64,000 nucleotides of DNA from Epiperipatus broadwayi. Taxonomy: Eukaryota > Onychophora > Udeonychophora > Euonychophora > Peripatidae. This document shows positions 23,991 through 37,209 of the stretch, one piece after another (within the stretch, counting starts at the first letter, position 1; every line of letters begins with the position of its first letter). The stretch lies in assembly GCA_028023455.1 (NCBI GenBank), contig JAQFVV010001044.1, positions 60,292 to 124,291 of the forward strand, in the 5' to 3' direction. Below the pieces are notes generated by a model. That model did not search any database, was not told where the DNA came from, and saw only the letters and a program-made list of their open reading frames with translations. Made by a program: the position numbers and the translations under genes.

Positions 23991-24413
23991 AAAGTTACTG
24001 TTAACACTAACTGAAATAATTATACAAATATATAAACCATTATACAATTACAAATATTCAGTAACGCCCTCTGTTTAATAGTCTATATCTCCATAATAGC
24101 GAACTTCAAAATGATACCCCTTTGAAGTTGTACACTAAAGAATGTTAAATATTGAAATTCAAACTAACTCAAACAGATCATGACATTTTAAATAAGCAAA
24201 CGATCTTAAATTTTGCTAATAAACTAACAAGTTTACAAACTGTTCTAAAGACAAACTAAACGTTAGATTTTAATCTTTAAATAATTCTCCGAAACTATAA
24301 ATAAAAATAAAGTTACTTTTAACACTAACTGAAATAATTATATAAATACATAAACCATTATACAATTACAAATATCCAGTAATGCCCTCTGTTTAATAGT
24401 CTATATCTCAATA
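23991..24413. repeat. Direct ~105-bp repeat nested with the 24-kb MITE
   Basis: 23991-24095 (aaagttactgttaacactaa...) is repeated at 24309-24413 (aaagttacttttaacactaa...). The repeat contains both sequence outside the MITE's left end and the first ~35 bp of the MITE itself, so part of the insertion site was copied into the element's interior. Confidence 0.75.
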
Positions 24414-24615
24414 AACTTGTAGTTTATATCTCAATAAAAGTGTTAGTTTATTAGCAAAATTTAAGATCATTTGCTTATTTAAAATGTCATGCTCTGTGTT
24501 TGAGTTAGTTTGTATTTCAATATTTAACATCCTTTAGCGTACAACTTCAAAGTGGTATCATTTTGAAGTTCGCTATTATGGAATTATAGACTATTAAACA
24601 GAGGGCGTTACTGAA
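24057..24615. mobile_element. 559-bp MITE with ~170-bp inverted arms, TA target site
   Basis: The arms 24057-24230 and about 24440-24615 are inverted copies beginning TTCAGTAACGCCCTCTGTTT. TA flanks both ends (24055-24056, 24616-24617), consistent with a Tc1/mariner-type target. Because the flanking aatatt is itself palindromic, a 6-bp duplication cannot be excluded. There is no coding capacity. The middle contains a direct duplication of the left end. Confidence 0.7.
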
Positions 24616-24639
24616 TATTTTCATTTTTATTTCTATCTT

Positions 24640-26030
24640 AATTTTAACTTCTTTTAATATATTATTTCTTTAATTTTGGCAAGTTTTTAAAATCCATATC
24701 ACTATATTATTAAAATGAATAGCCTCTTTTATTTTTTCCGTCTCTCCTATTGTTTGTAAAATGTATCATTTTTATATAATTCTTTTGAAATTCATGTCCT
24801 GTTTCTAATGTAGCAAATATATTGGCGAATTTAATCATATTTATACTTTAATAGGCTTCGGCATTATGAATTATTTGCTTCACATAATTTATTTTTACAT
24901 TATTAATTCTGCATTGTTTACAATTAATTTCATATATTCCATTTATTTCTTTATTTTGATATTTATTATAATGATTAATATATTTATTTTCTAATATATT
25001 CATTATATTATATCTTTTCTTAACTATTTTAATTTTTATTGGATTATCATATTCTTTTATTAATTTTACATATAATTTTTATTTACATTTTTAACTATAT
25101 AGTTGTAACTTGTACTTGCACCAATATCATTAATTTTATCTAGTATTAATATTATTACAATTTTTCGTTGTTATTATTATCTCTTATAAAAGCTAACTTA
25201 CTTTCTATTAACTTAATATTATTATTCATATATTTATTTGGATGTTCATTATTTATAAATTCTTTGTTTATTAAATTTATTTGTTTATTATAATTTTCTT
25301 TACTTGAACAGTAATTTACTGCTTTATGAATTCGAGAATGTATAGTATTTATTTTATATTTGCATTTCAATACGAATTAATTTATTATTATCTAATTTAC
25401 TTTTTTATAAATTGATGTTTTAATCCTACTATTAAAATCTTTATTTAATTTAATTAACTCTATATCTAAATATGCCAGTCTTTTTTTTTCTCCAGTAAAT
25501 TTAAATTTTTTATCCATATTATTAATATCCTCTATAAATAAAGCTATCTGCATTTGTGTTTTATTAATTATTAATAAATAAACATCGTCATATATTTTAA
25601 TAAAAATTGGTGCATTATTATTTTCTAGCATGATTATTTTTAAACTTTCCATATAAATCGTACGCAGTACTCCATTAATGCTCCTTCTACTAGCAAAATT
25701 TATTATTGCTTATAAAACTTATTAAATTGAAACGTCATTTCTTTACATGATATTCCAATTATCTCTTTTAATTGTTTTATATATATATTATCCATCTTAT
25801 ATCTCTAACCATTTAATGAATTGCTTTCTCTATATTAATATTTGTATACATCGATTCTACATCTATTTTTGCGATTATTAAATTATAATTTCTATACTTA
25901 TTTAGTATACTTTTCATTTTACTTATTACCACTTTGTTGTTTCTAATATATGATTTATAGTCAGTATCAATATATTTTTTGAATATATTATTGGTTTACC
26001 ATTTAAATACTTTATCAAAATTAGAATGAG
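24640..26030 (-). pseudogene. Penelope-like element fragment D: RT and GIY-type endonuclease
   Basis: Read on the minus strand. Near 25850 is KIDVESMYTNINIEKAI (RT motif A, D-x-x-x-[LM]YTNI type). The frame 25392-25652 has FIKIYDDVYLL (motif C with the DD pair, YDD preceded by I) and AYLDIELI (the PLE L-D block) then TSIYKK. The frame 25155-25370 has HSRIHKAVNYCSSKENY. Near 24930 is NGIYEINCKQC, a GIY-type start of the GIY-YIG domain with CxxC. Stops and frame changes separate these, so the copy is dead. Its motifs differ clearly from copies A, B and C, so it belongs to a second PLE family. Base composition is extremely AT-rich. Confidence 0.72.
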
Positions 26031-27144
26031 TTCAATTAATAATTCGTCTTAATGGTACATTTTCTTTAAAAAAATGTAGGTGCTTAAAATAAATCTGAGT
26101 TGTCAAACAATCTTTACTCCCTAAATAATCAAATGAATTATAATCAACTATACCCTTCTTATAAAAATATTAATGTATATATTTTGTTATTCATCGATTT
26201 AGTATCATCTTTTTATACTTTAAAAAAACATTTTATTACATACTATTCATCTTCTCTCTATATAATCCTTTTTATTTAACCTTACCAATTTATTTTCCGC
26301 ATGCGATTTTGTAAAAAACTACCTCATCTTTTAATTATATTTTATTTTTTAATATCTTTTTTATTTATAAAATGATAAGCTTTTTTACTTTTATTTTTTC
26401 TTTATTTTTATGCTTCTTTCATTCTATATATCGTGTTATCTATTTTATTACTAAATTTTTCCATCTATAATTTATCTTTATTATTTATAATTTTACTTTT
26501 ATCTTATATTTTGATAATAAGAGATTTCATAATTTTCTTTTACATACTTTTGTGCTGTTTTTACTTATACAGTTTTTAATGCTATTATGTCATTATTAGA
26601 ATTATATCCACAAGGTACATATTTAATAATATTTCTTTTTCTGTCCATATATGTTATATTTTATCCTTAAAATCATTTTTCTCTCATTCTTCGTTATCTT
26701 TTTATTTTTTTCAATATTCTTAGTTTTTATTATATTTATTTTTTGTATTCTTGTTTAATTATTTTTTTTTTCAATTTACTTTAAAAATTATTTTCTTCTT
26801 CAGGTATTTTACTTGTCAAATCGACTCTATATTTAAAATGACTTTATATAATCTTTACTTTATATTATAACTATTATTAATACATATTTTTAATATCCTC
26901 CTTTCTATTTTATTTACACAGTGGACTGTGTTTTTCATAATTTTTCTATTGTTATTAATCCATATAAACTTTGATATTATATTCATTCTTTTACACTTTT
27001 TCAAAAACCTAATTTAATAACTAATTTCCATATTTTGTTTAAATAGTCTGCTGTTTCTTATATTTTACTTTACTTCAATATTGTCCATTGAATTCTTAAT
27101 ACTTTTTCTGTGAACTATGTATTCATTCATTCATTATATATATA
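26031..27144. other. Extremely AT-rich stretch, nothing recognised
   Basis: Probably the eroded 5' part of the minus-strand PLE, but I could not identify motifs. It ends in attcattcattcat and (TA)n directly before the satellite. Confidence 0.45.
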
Positions 27145-30100
27145 TGATAAACAAAAATGCAAGTTAAAAAACTTGCTAACGCTTGTATTTATGTCCACAG
27201 ATGGCGTCCTACCAAGACTGCCAATCAAGCGTGTTTTGTTTACATAAACGTCAGAGTAGTTAGTATTCACTATCTCTAACTACAATTCCACTTTTCGATC
27301 ATGATTTCAAGCTATTTGCTATCGTCAGTGAAAGACAGGAATAAAGAAACTAGATCTGAATACAAACTCTGAGCGTTTATGAAACAATTTCTATTCAGCT
27401 TGCAAGCGTGAATTTTTTAGACACGTAATGTCTTCAAACTCAGCATAGCAAACCAGATAGCTACATGGGTCTGATCTCAGTTCAGCATCACCACATAGTA
27501 GAAGCCTCTGCAATCTATATCATTGCAAGAAAGACCTCAAAGGTACATTTATGATAAACAAAAATGCAAGTTAAAAAACTTGCTAACGCTTGTATTTATG
27601 TCCACAGATGGCGTCCTACCAAGACTGCCAATCAAGCGTGTTTTGTTTACATAAACGTCAGAGTAGTTAGTATTCCCTATCTCTAACTATAATTCCACTT
27701 TCAGATCATGATTTCAAGCTATTTGCTATCGTCAGTGAAAGACAGGAATAAAGAAACTAGATCTGAATACAAACTCTGAGCGTTTATGAAACAATTTCTA
27801 TTCAGCTTGCAAGCGTGAATTTTTTAGACACGTAATGTCTTCAAACTCAGCATAGCAAACCGGATAGCTACATGGGTCTGATCTCTGTTCAGCATCACCA
27901 CATAGTAGAAGCCTCTGCAATCTATATCATTGCAAGAAAGACCTCAAAGGTACATTTATGATAAACAAAAATGCAAGTTAAAAAACTTGCTAACGCTTGT
28001 ATTTATGTCCACGGATGGCGTCCTACCAAGATTGCCAATCAAGCGTGTTTTGTTTACATAAACGTCAGAGTAGTTAGTATTCACTATCTCTAACTATAAT
28101 TCCACTTTCAGATCATGATTTCAAGCTATTTGCTATCGTCAGTGAAAGACAGGAATAAAGAAACTAGATCTGAATACAAACTCTGAGCGTTTATGAAACA
28201 ATTTCTATTCAGCTTGCAAGCGTGAATTTTTTAGACACGTAATGTCTTCAAACTCAGCATAGCAAACCAGATAGCTACATGGGTCTGATCTCAGTTCAGC
28301 ATCACCACATAGTAGAAGCCTCTGCAATCTATATCATTGCAAGAAAGACCTCAAAGGTACATTTATGATAAACAAAAATGCAAGTTAAAAAACTTGCTAA
28401 CGCTTGTATTTATGTCCACAGATGGCGTCCTACCAAGACTGCCAATCAAGCGTGTTTTGTTTACATAAACGTCAGAGTAGTTAGTATTCACTATCTCTAA
28501 CTATAATTCCACTTTCAGATCATGATTTCAAGCTATTTGCTATCGTCAGTGAAAGACAGGAATAAAGAAACTAGATCTGAATACAAACTCTGAGCGTTTA
28601 TGAAACAATTTCTATTCAGCTTGCAAGCGTGAATTTTTTAGACACGTAATGTCTTCAAACTCAGCATAGCAAACCAGATAGCTACATGGGTCTGATCTCA
28701 GTTCAGCATCACCACATAGTAGAAGCCTCTGCAATCTATATCATTGCAAGAAAGACCTCAAAGGTACATTTATGATAAACAAAAATGCAAGTTAAAAAAC
28801 TTGCTAACGCTTGTATTTATGTCCACAGATGGCGTCCTACCAAGACTGCCAATCAAGCGTGTTTTGTTTACATAAACGTCAGAGTAGTTAGTATTCACTA
28901 TCTCTAACTATAATTCCACTTTCAGATCATGATTTCAAGCTATTTGCTATCGTCAGTGAAAGACAGGAATAAAGAAACTAGATCTGAATACAAACTCTGA
29001 GCGTTTATGAAACAATTTCTATTCAGCTTGCAAGCGTGAATTTTTTAGACACGTAATGTCTTCAAACTCAGCATAGCAAACCAGATAGCTACATGGGTCT
29101 GATCTCAGTTCAGCATCACCACATAGTAGAAGCCTCTGCAATCTATATCATTGCAAGAAAGACCTCAAAGGTACATTTATGATAAACAAAAATGCAAGTT
29201 AAAAAACTTGCTAACGCTTGTATTTATGTCCACAGATGGCGTCCTACCAAGACTGCCAATCAAGCGTGTTTTGTTTACATAAACGTCAGAGTAGTTAGTA
29301 TTCACTATCTCTAACTATAATTCCACTTTCAGATCATGATTTCAAGCTATTTGCTATCGTCAGTGAAAGACAGGAATAAAGAAACTAGATCTGAATACAA
29401 ACTCTGAGCGTTTATGAAACAATTTCTATTCAGCTTGCAAGCGTGAATTTTTTAGACACGTATTGTCTTCAAACTCAGCATAGCAAACCAGATAGCTACA
29501 TGGGTCTGATCTCAGTTCAGCATCACCACATAGTAGAAGCCTCTGCAATCTATATCATTGCAAGAAAGACCTCAAAGGTACATTTATGATAAACAAAAAT
29601 GCAAGTTAAAAAACTTGCTAACGCTTGTATTTATGTCCACAGATGGCGTCCTACCAAGACTGCCAATCAAGCGTGTTTTGTTTACATAAACGTCAGAGTA
29701 ATTAGTATTCACTATCTCTAACTATAATTCCACTTTCAGATCATGATTTCAAGCTATTTGCTATCGTCAGTGAAAGACAGGAATAAAGAAACTAGATCTG
29801 AATACAAACTCTGAGCGTTTATGAAACAATTTCTATTCAGCTTGCAAGCGTGAATTTTTTAGACACGTAATGTCTTCAAACTCAGCATAGCAAACCAGAT
29901 AGCTACATGGGTCTGATCTCAGTTCAGCATCACCACATAGTAGAAGCCTCTGCAATCTATATCATTGCAAGAAAGACCTCAAAGGTACATTTATGATAAA
30001 CAAAAATGCAAGTTAAAAAACTTGCTAACGCTTGTATTTATGTCCACAGATGGCGTCCTACCAAGACTGCCAATCAAGCGTGTTTTATTTACATAAACGT

Positions 30101-33100
30101 CAGAGTAGTTAGTATTCACTATCTCTAACTATAATTCCACTTTCAGATCATGATTTCAAGCTATTTGCTATCGTCAGTGAAAGACAGGAATAAAGAAACT
30201 AGATCTGAATACAAACTCTGAGCGTTTATGAAACAATTTCTATTCAGCTTGCAAGCGTGAATTTTTTAGACACGTAATGTCTTCAAACTCAGCATAGCAA
30301 ACCAGATAGCTACATGGGTCTGATCTCAGTTCAGCATCACCACATAGTAGAAGCCTCTGCAATCTATATCATTGCAAGAAAGACCTCAAAGGTACATTTA
30401 TGATAAACAAAAATGCAAGTTAAAAAACTTGCTAACTCTTGTATTTATGTCCACAGATGGCGTCCTACCAAGACTGCCAATCAAGCGTGTTTTGTTTACA
30501 TAAACGTCAGAGTAGTTAGTATTCACTATCTCTAACTATAATTCCACTTTCAGATCATGATTTCAAGCTATTTGCTATCGTCAGTGAAAGACAGGAATAA
30601 AGAAACTAGATCTGAATACAAACTCTGAACGTTTATGAAACAATTTCTATTCAGCTTGCAAGCGTGAATTTTTTAGACACGTAATGTCTTCAAACTCAGC
30701 ATAGCAAACCAGATAGCTACATGGGTCTGATCTCAGTTCAGCATCACCACATAGTAGAAGCCTCTGCAATCTATATCATTGCAAGAAAGACCTCAAAGGT
30801 ACATTTATGATAAACAAAAATGCAAGTTAAAAAACTTGCTAACGCTTGTATTTATGTCCACAGATGGCGTCCTACCAAGACTGCCAATCAAGCGTGTTTT
30901 GTTTACATAAACGTCAGAGTAGTTAGTATTCACTATCTCTAACTATAATTCCACTTTCAGATCATGATTTCAAGCTATTTGCTATCGTCAGTGAAAGACA
31001 GGAATAAAGAAACTAGATCTGAATACAAACTCTGAGCGTTTATGAAACAATTTCTATTCAGCTTGCAAGCGTGAATTTTTTAGACACGTAATGTCTTCAA
31101 ACTCAGCATAGCAAACCAGATAGCTACATGGGTCTGATCTCAGTTCAGCATCACCACATAGTAGAAGCCTCTGCAATCTATATCATTGCAAGAAAGACCT
31201 CAAAGGTACATTTATGATAAACAAAAATGCAAGTTAAAAAACTTGCTAACGCTTGTATTTATGTCCACAGATGGCGTCCTACCAAGACTGCCAATCAAGC
31301 GTGTTTTGTTTACATAAACGTCAGAGTAGTTAGTATTCACTATCTCTAACTATAATTCCACTTTGAGATCATGATTTCAAGCTATTTGCTATCGTCAGTG
31401 AAAGACAGGAATAAAGAAACTAGATCTGAATACAAACTCTGAGCGTTTATGAAACAATTTCTATTCAGCTTGCAAGCGTGAATTTTTTAGACACGTAATG
31501 TCTTCAAACTCAGCATAGCAAACCAGATAGCTACATGGGTCTGATCTCAGTTCAGCATCACCACATAGTAGAAGCCTCTGCAATCTATATCATTGCAAGA
31601 AAGACCTCAAAGGTACATTTATGATAAACAAAAATGCAAGTTAAAGAACTTGCTAACGCTTGTATTTATGTCCACAGATGGCGTCCTACCAAGACTGCCA
31701 ATCAAGCGTGTTTTGTTTACATAAAAGTCAGAGTAGTTAGTATTCACTATCTCTAACTATAATTCCACTTTCAGATCATGATTTCAAGCTATTTGCTATC
31801 GTCAGTGAAAGACAGGAATAAAGAAACTAGATCTGAATACAAACTCTGAGCGTTTATGAAACAATTTCTATTCAGCTTGCAAGCGTGAATTTTTTAGACA
31901 CGTAATGTCTTCAAACTCAGCATAGCAAACCAGATAGCTACATGGGTCTGATCTCAGTTCAGCATCACCACATAGTAGAAGCCTCTGCAATCTATATCAT
32001 TGCAAGAAAGACCTCAAAGGTACATTTATGATAAACAAAAATGCAAGTTAAAAAACTTGCTAACGCTTGTATTTATGTCCACAGATGGCGTCCTACCAAG
32101 ACTGCCAATCAAGCATGTTTTGTTTACATAAACGTCAGAGTAGTTAGTATTCACTATCTCTAACTATAATTCCACTTTGAGATCATGATTTCAAGCTATT
32201 TGCTATCGTCAGTGAAAGACAGGAATAAAGAAACTAGATCTGAATACAAACTCTGAGCGTTTATGAAACAATTTCTATTCAGCTTGCAAGCGTGAATTTT
32301 TTAGACACGTAATGTCTTCAAACTCAGCATAGCAAACCAGATAGCTACATGGGTCTGATCTCAGTTCAGCATCACCACATAGTAGAAGCCTCTGCAATCT
32401 ATATCATTGCAAGAAAGACCTCAAAGGTACATTTATGATAAACAAAAATGCAAGTTAAAAAACTTGCTAACGCTTGTATTTATGTCCACAGATGGTGTCC
32501 TACCAAGACTGCCAATCAAGCGTGTTTTGTTTACATAAACGTCAGAGTAGTTAGTATTCACTATCTCTAACTATAATTCCACTTTCAGATCATGATTTCA
32601 AGCTATTTGCTATCGTCAGTGAAAGACAGGAATAAAGAAACTAGATCTGAATACAAACTCTGAGCGTTTATGAAACAATTTCTATTCAGCTTGCAAGCGT
32701 GAATTTTTTAGATACGTAATGTCTTCAAACTCAGCATAGCAAACCAGATAGCTACATGGGTCTGATCTCAGTTCAGCATCACCACATAGTAGAAGCCTCT
32801 GCAATCTATATCATTGCAAGAAAGACCTCAAAGGTACATTTATGATAAACAAAAATGCAAGTTAGCAAGTTTTTTAACTTGCTAACGCTTGTATTTATGT
32901 CCACAGATGGCGTCCTACCAAGACTGCCAATCAAGCGTGTTTTGTTTACATAAACGTCAGAGTAGTTAGTATTCACTATCTCTAACTATAATTCCACTTT
33001 CAGATCATGATTTCAAGCTATTTGCTATCGTCAGTGAAAGACAGGAATAAAGAAACTAGATCTGAATACAAACTCTGAGCGTTTATGAAACAATTTCTAT

Positions 33101-34345
33101 TCAGCTTGCAAGCGTGAATTTTTTAGACACGTAATGTCTTCAAACTCAGCATAGCAAACCAGATAGCTACATGGGTCTGATCTCAGTTCAGCATCACCAC
33201 ATAGTAGAAGCCTCTGCAATCTATATCATTGCAAGAAAGACCTCAAAGGTACATTTATGATAAACAAAAATGCAAGTTAAAAAACTTGCTAACGCTTGTA
33301 TTTATGTCCACAGATGGCGTCCTACCAAGACTGCCAATCAAGCGTGTTTTGTTTACATAAACGTCAGAGTAGTTAGTATTCACTATCTCTAACTATAATT
33401 CCACTTTCAGATCATGATTTCAAGCTATTTGCTATCGTCAGTGAAAGACAGGAATAAAGAAACTAGATCTGAATACAAACTCTGAGCGTTTATGAAACAA
33501 TTTCTATTCAGCTTGCAAGCGTGAATTTTTTAGACACGTAATGTCTTCAAACTCAGCATAGCAAACCAGATAGCTACATGGGTCTGATCTCAGTTCAGCA
33601 TCACCACATAGTAGAAGCCTCTGCAATCTATATCATTGCAAGAAAGACCTCAAAGGTACATTTATGATAAACAAAAATGCAAGTTAAAAAACTTGCTAAC
33701 GCTTGTATTTATGTCCACAGATGGCGTCCTACCAAGACTGCCAATCAAGCGTGTTTTGTTTACATAAACGTCAGAGTAGTTAGTATTCACTATCTCTAAC
33801 TATAATTCCACTTTCAGATCATGATTTCAAGCTATTTGCTATCGTCAGTGAAAGACAGGAATAAAGAAACTAGATCTGAATACAAACTCTGAGCGTTTAT
33901 GAAACAATTTCTATTCAGCTTGCAAGCGTGAATTTTTTAGACACGTAATGTCTTCAAACTCAGCATAGCAAACCAGATAGCTACATGGGTCTGATCTCAG
34001 TTCAGCATCACCACATAGTAGAAGCCTCTGCAATCTATATCATTGCAAGAAAGACCTCAAAGGTACATTTATGATAAACAAAAATGCAAGTTAAAAAACT
34101 TGCTAACGCTTGTATTTATGTCCACAGATGGCGTCCTACCAAGACTGCCAATCAAGCGTGTTTTGTTTACATAAACGTCAGAGTAGTTAGTATTCACTAT
34201 CTCTAACTATAATTCCACTTTCAGATCATGATTTCAAGCTATTTGCTATCGTCAGTGAAAGACAGGAATAAAGAAACTAGATCTGAATACAAACTCTGAG
34301 CGTTTATGAAACAATTTCTATTCAGCTTGCAAGCGTGAATTTTTT
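27145..34345 (+). repeat. 407-bp satellite, forward block, ~17.7 units
   Basis: A marker (atggcgtcctaccaag) recurs at 27201, 27608, 28015, 28422, 28829, 29236 and onward every 407 bp to 32492, then at 32907 (415 bp, one unit with an 8-bp expansion), 33314, 33721 and 34128. Units differ by only a few substitutions each, so homogenisation is recent. There is no open frame across units. Each unit contains a perfect small hairpin gcaagtt-aaaa-aacttgc. It starts in (TA)n at 27145 and ends mid-unit at about 34345, where orientation flips. Confidence 0.97.
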
Positions 34346-36418
34346 TTTGATTGGCAGTCTTGGTAGGACGCCATCTGTGGACATAAATACAAGCGTTAGC
34401 AAGTTTTTTAACTTGCATTTTTGTTTATCATAAATGTACCTTTGAGATCTTTCTTGCAATGATATAGATTGCAGAGGCTTCTACTATGTGGTGATGCTGA
34501 ACTGAGATCAGACCCATGTAGCTATCTGGTTTGCTATGCTGAGTTTGAAGACATTACGTGTCTAAAAAATTCACGCTTGCAAGCTGAATAGAAATTGTTT
34601 CATAAACGCTCAGAGTTTGTATTCAGTTCTAGTTTCTTTATTCCTGTCTTTCACTGACGATAGCAAATAGCTTGAAATCATGATCTGAAAGTGGAATTAT
34701 AGTTAGAGATAGTGAATACTAACTACTCTGACGTTTATGTAAACAAAACACGCTTGATTGGCAGTCTTGGTAGGATGCCATCTGTGGACATAAATACAAG
34801 CGTTAGCAAGTTTTTTAACTTGCATTTTTGTTTATCATAAATGTACCTTTGAGGTCTTTCTTGCAATGATATAGATTGCAGAGGCTTCTACTATGTGGTG
34901 ATGCTGAACTGAGATCAGACCCATGTAGCTATCTGGTTTGCTATGATGAGTTTGAAGACATTACGTGTCTAAAAAATTCACGCTTGCAAGCTGAATAGAA
35001 ATTGTTTCATAAACGCTCAGAGTTTGTATTCAGATCTAGTTTCTTTATTCCTGTCTTTCACTGATGATAGCAAATAGCTTGAAATCATGATCTGAAAGTG
35101 GAATTATAGTTAGAGATAGTGAATACTAACTACTCTGACGTTTATGTAAACAAAACATGCTTGATTGGCAGTCTTGGTAGGACGCCATCTGTGGACATAA
35201 ATACAAGCGTTAGCAAGTTTTTTAACTTGCATTTTTGTTTATCATAAATGTACCTTTGAGGTCTTTCTTGCAATGATATAGATTGCAGAGGCTTCTACTA
35301 TGTGGTGATGCTGAACTGAGATCAGACCCATGTAGCTATCTGGTTTGCTATGCTGAGTTTGAAGACATTACGTGTCTAAAAAATTCACGCTTGCAAGCTG
35401 AATAGAAATTGTTTCATAAACGCTCAGAGTTTGTATTCAGATCTAGTTTCTTTATTCCTGTCTTTCACTGACGATAGCAAATAGCTTGAAATCATGATCT
35501 GAAAGTGGAATTATAGTTAGAGATAGTGAATACTAACTACTCTGACTTTTATGTAAACAAAACACGCTTGATTGGCAGTCTTGGTAGGACGCCATCTGTG
35601 GACATAAATACAAGCGTTAGCAAGTTTTTTAACTTGCATTTTTGTTTATCATAAATGTACCTTTGAGGTCTTTCTTGCAATGATATAGATTGCAGAGGCT
35701 TCTACTATGTGGTGATGCTGAACTGAGATCAGACCCATGTAGCTATCTGGTTTGCTATGCTGAGTTTGAAGACATTACGTGTCTAAAAAATTCACGCTTG
35801 CAAGCTGAATAGAAATTGTTTCATAAACGCTCAGAGTTTGTATTCAGATCTAGTTTCTTTATTCCTGTCTTTCACTGACGATAGCAAATAGCTTGAAATC
35901 ATGATCTGAAAGTGGAATTATAGTTAGAGATAGTGAATACTAACTACTCTGACGTTTATGTAAACAAAACACGCTTGATTGGCAGTCTTGGTAGGACGCC
36001 ATCTGTGGACATAAATACAAGCGTTAGCAAGTTTTTTAACTTGCATTTTTGTTTATCATAAATGTACCTTTGAGGTCTTTCTTGCAATGATATAGATTGC
36101 AGAGGCTTCTACTATGTGGTGATGCTGAACTGAGATCAGACCCATGTAGCTATCTGGTTTGCTATGCTGAGTTTGAAGACATTACGTGTCTAAAAAATTC
36201 ACGCTTGCAAGCTGAATAGAAATTGTTTCATAAACGCTCAGAGTTTGTATTCAGATCTAGTTTCTTTATTCCTGTCTTTCACTGACGATAGCAAATAGCT
36301 TGAAATCATGATCTGAAAGTGGAATTATAGTTAGAGATAGTGAATACTAACTACTTTGACGTTTATGTAAACAAAACACGCTTGATTGGCAGTCTTGGTA
36401 GGATGCCATCTGTGGACA
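34346..36418 (-). repeat. 407-bp satellite, inverted block, ~5.1 units
   Basis: The same unit in reverse orientation. The marker ccatctgtgg appears at 34371, 34778, 35185, 35592, 35999 and 36406, again every 407 bp. The junction is gtgaatttttttttgattggcag: the forward block stops inside the 'gtgaattttttagacacg' part and the reverse block begins at 'gattggcagtcttgg'. The block ends at ctgtggaca followed by (TA)n. The plus-strand ORFs 36340-36729 and 36386-36637 straddle this edge and are not genes. Confidence 0.97.
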
Positions 36419-36429
36419 TATATATATAT

Positions 36430-37200
36430 ATCATCAGGAATTATCATCCCATGCAGGATGAAGGTCTCTCCAAGTTCAATCCATCTTCTCTTATCTCTAG
36501 CCTCTCATCTCCACATCGCCTCTGTACACTTCCTTATTTTATCCATCTATTTAATATGTCGTCTTTTTTTGGGTCTTTCACAATTTCTTGGAATCCAGTT
36601 TATATTTCAATTTCATATCTATTATCTATTTCTCTAGCAATATATCCAGCCCAACTCAACATCAGACTTAATTATTTCAACGATATCAGTAACATCTCTT
36701 TGTTCTCTTACCCATGTATTGCATTTTAGATCTCTTTTTGTTATTCCTAACATGCATCTCTCTGTATTTCTTTTAATTGTCTGAAGTCTATGTATTGCTT
36801 TTCTGATAAGGCAAGTATCAGATCCAAAAGTAAAAATTGATAAAACACATTTATTAAAATCATTTCTATCAAAAGCACTCCAATCAAGTTTAATTCTATG
36901 ATTAATTTCACCATTATGTTTCCACCTATATTAATAATCTGACCAATGTATTTGTGGTTGTTAACTTCTTATAACATATCATAATCAACATTTATTTCTT
37001 CTTTTGAGAAAACTCATTTAACATTACTTAAGTCATTTTACCATTTACCTTTAATCCTACTTTTTTGCTTTCATCTTATAACTGTTGCAAAATTTCCTGA
37101 AGCTCTGAAGCATTATTTGCAAAAACAACTGCATCATTGACAAAATCTAAATGACTTAAACAACCTCCATTTACTTTTACTCCTTTAGCTTTTCATTTTA
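36430..37200 (-). pseudogene. Non-LTR retrotransposon (LINE) ORF2 3' fragment
   Basis: Read on the minus strand. Near 37150 is LDFVNDAVVFANNASELQEIL, the RT motif C region in which the usual F-A-D-D is F-V-N-D. It is followed by ESKKVGLKVN, NTLVRLLI, TFGSDTCLIRKAIHRLQTI-like segments, ERCMLGITKRDLK, NWIPRNCERPKKR and a final W---L-E---I-L tail next to cttcatcctgcatgg. Many stops and frame changes interrupt it. The C-terminal motif set is the same as at 17.2 kb. The 3' end is followed by ttcctgatga and (TA)n rather than poly-A. Clade not assigned. The fragment is 5'-truncated near 37200, where PLE sequence begins. Confidence 0.75.
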
Positions 37201-37209
37201 ATCTACATA

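Noticed and set aside
27145-36418. Regular 407-bp repetition considered as CRISPR or a coding tandem-repeat gene
   Set aside because: Whole 407-bp units are identical with no unique spacers, no frame stays open across a unit, and the context is eukaryotic. It is satellite DNA.
36340-36729. Plus-strand ORFs 36340-36729 and 36386-36637
   Set aside because: They straddle the satellite edge and the antisense strand of the LINE fragment. The minus strand carries the recognisable LINE motifs.
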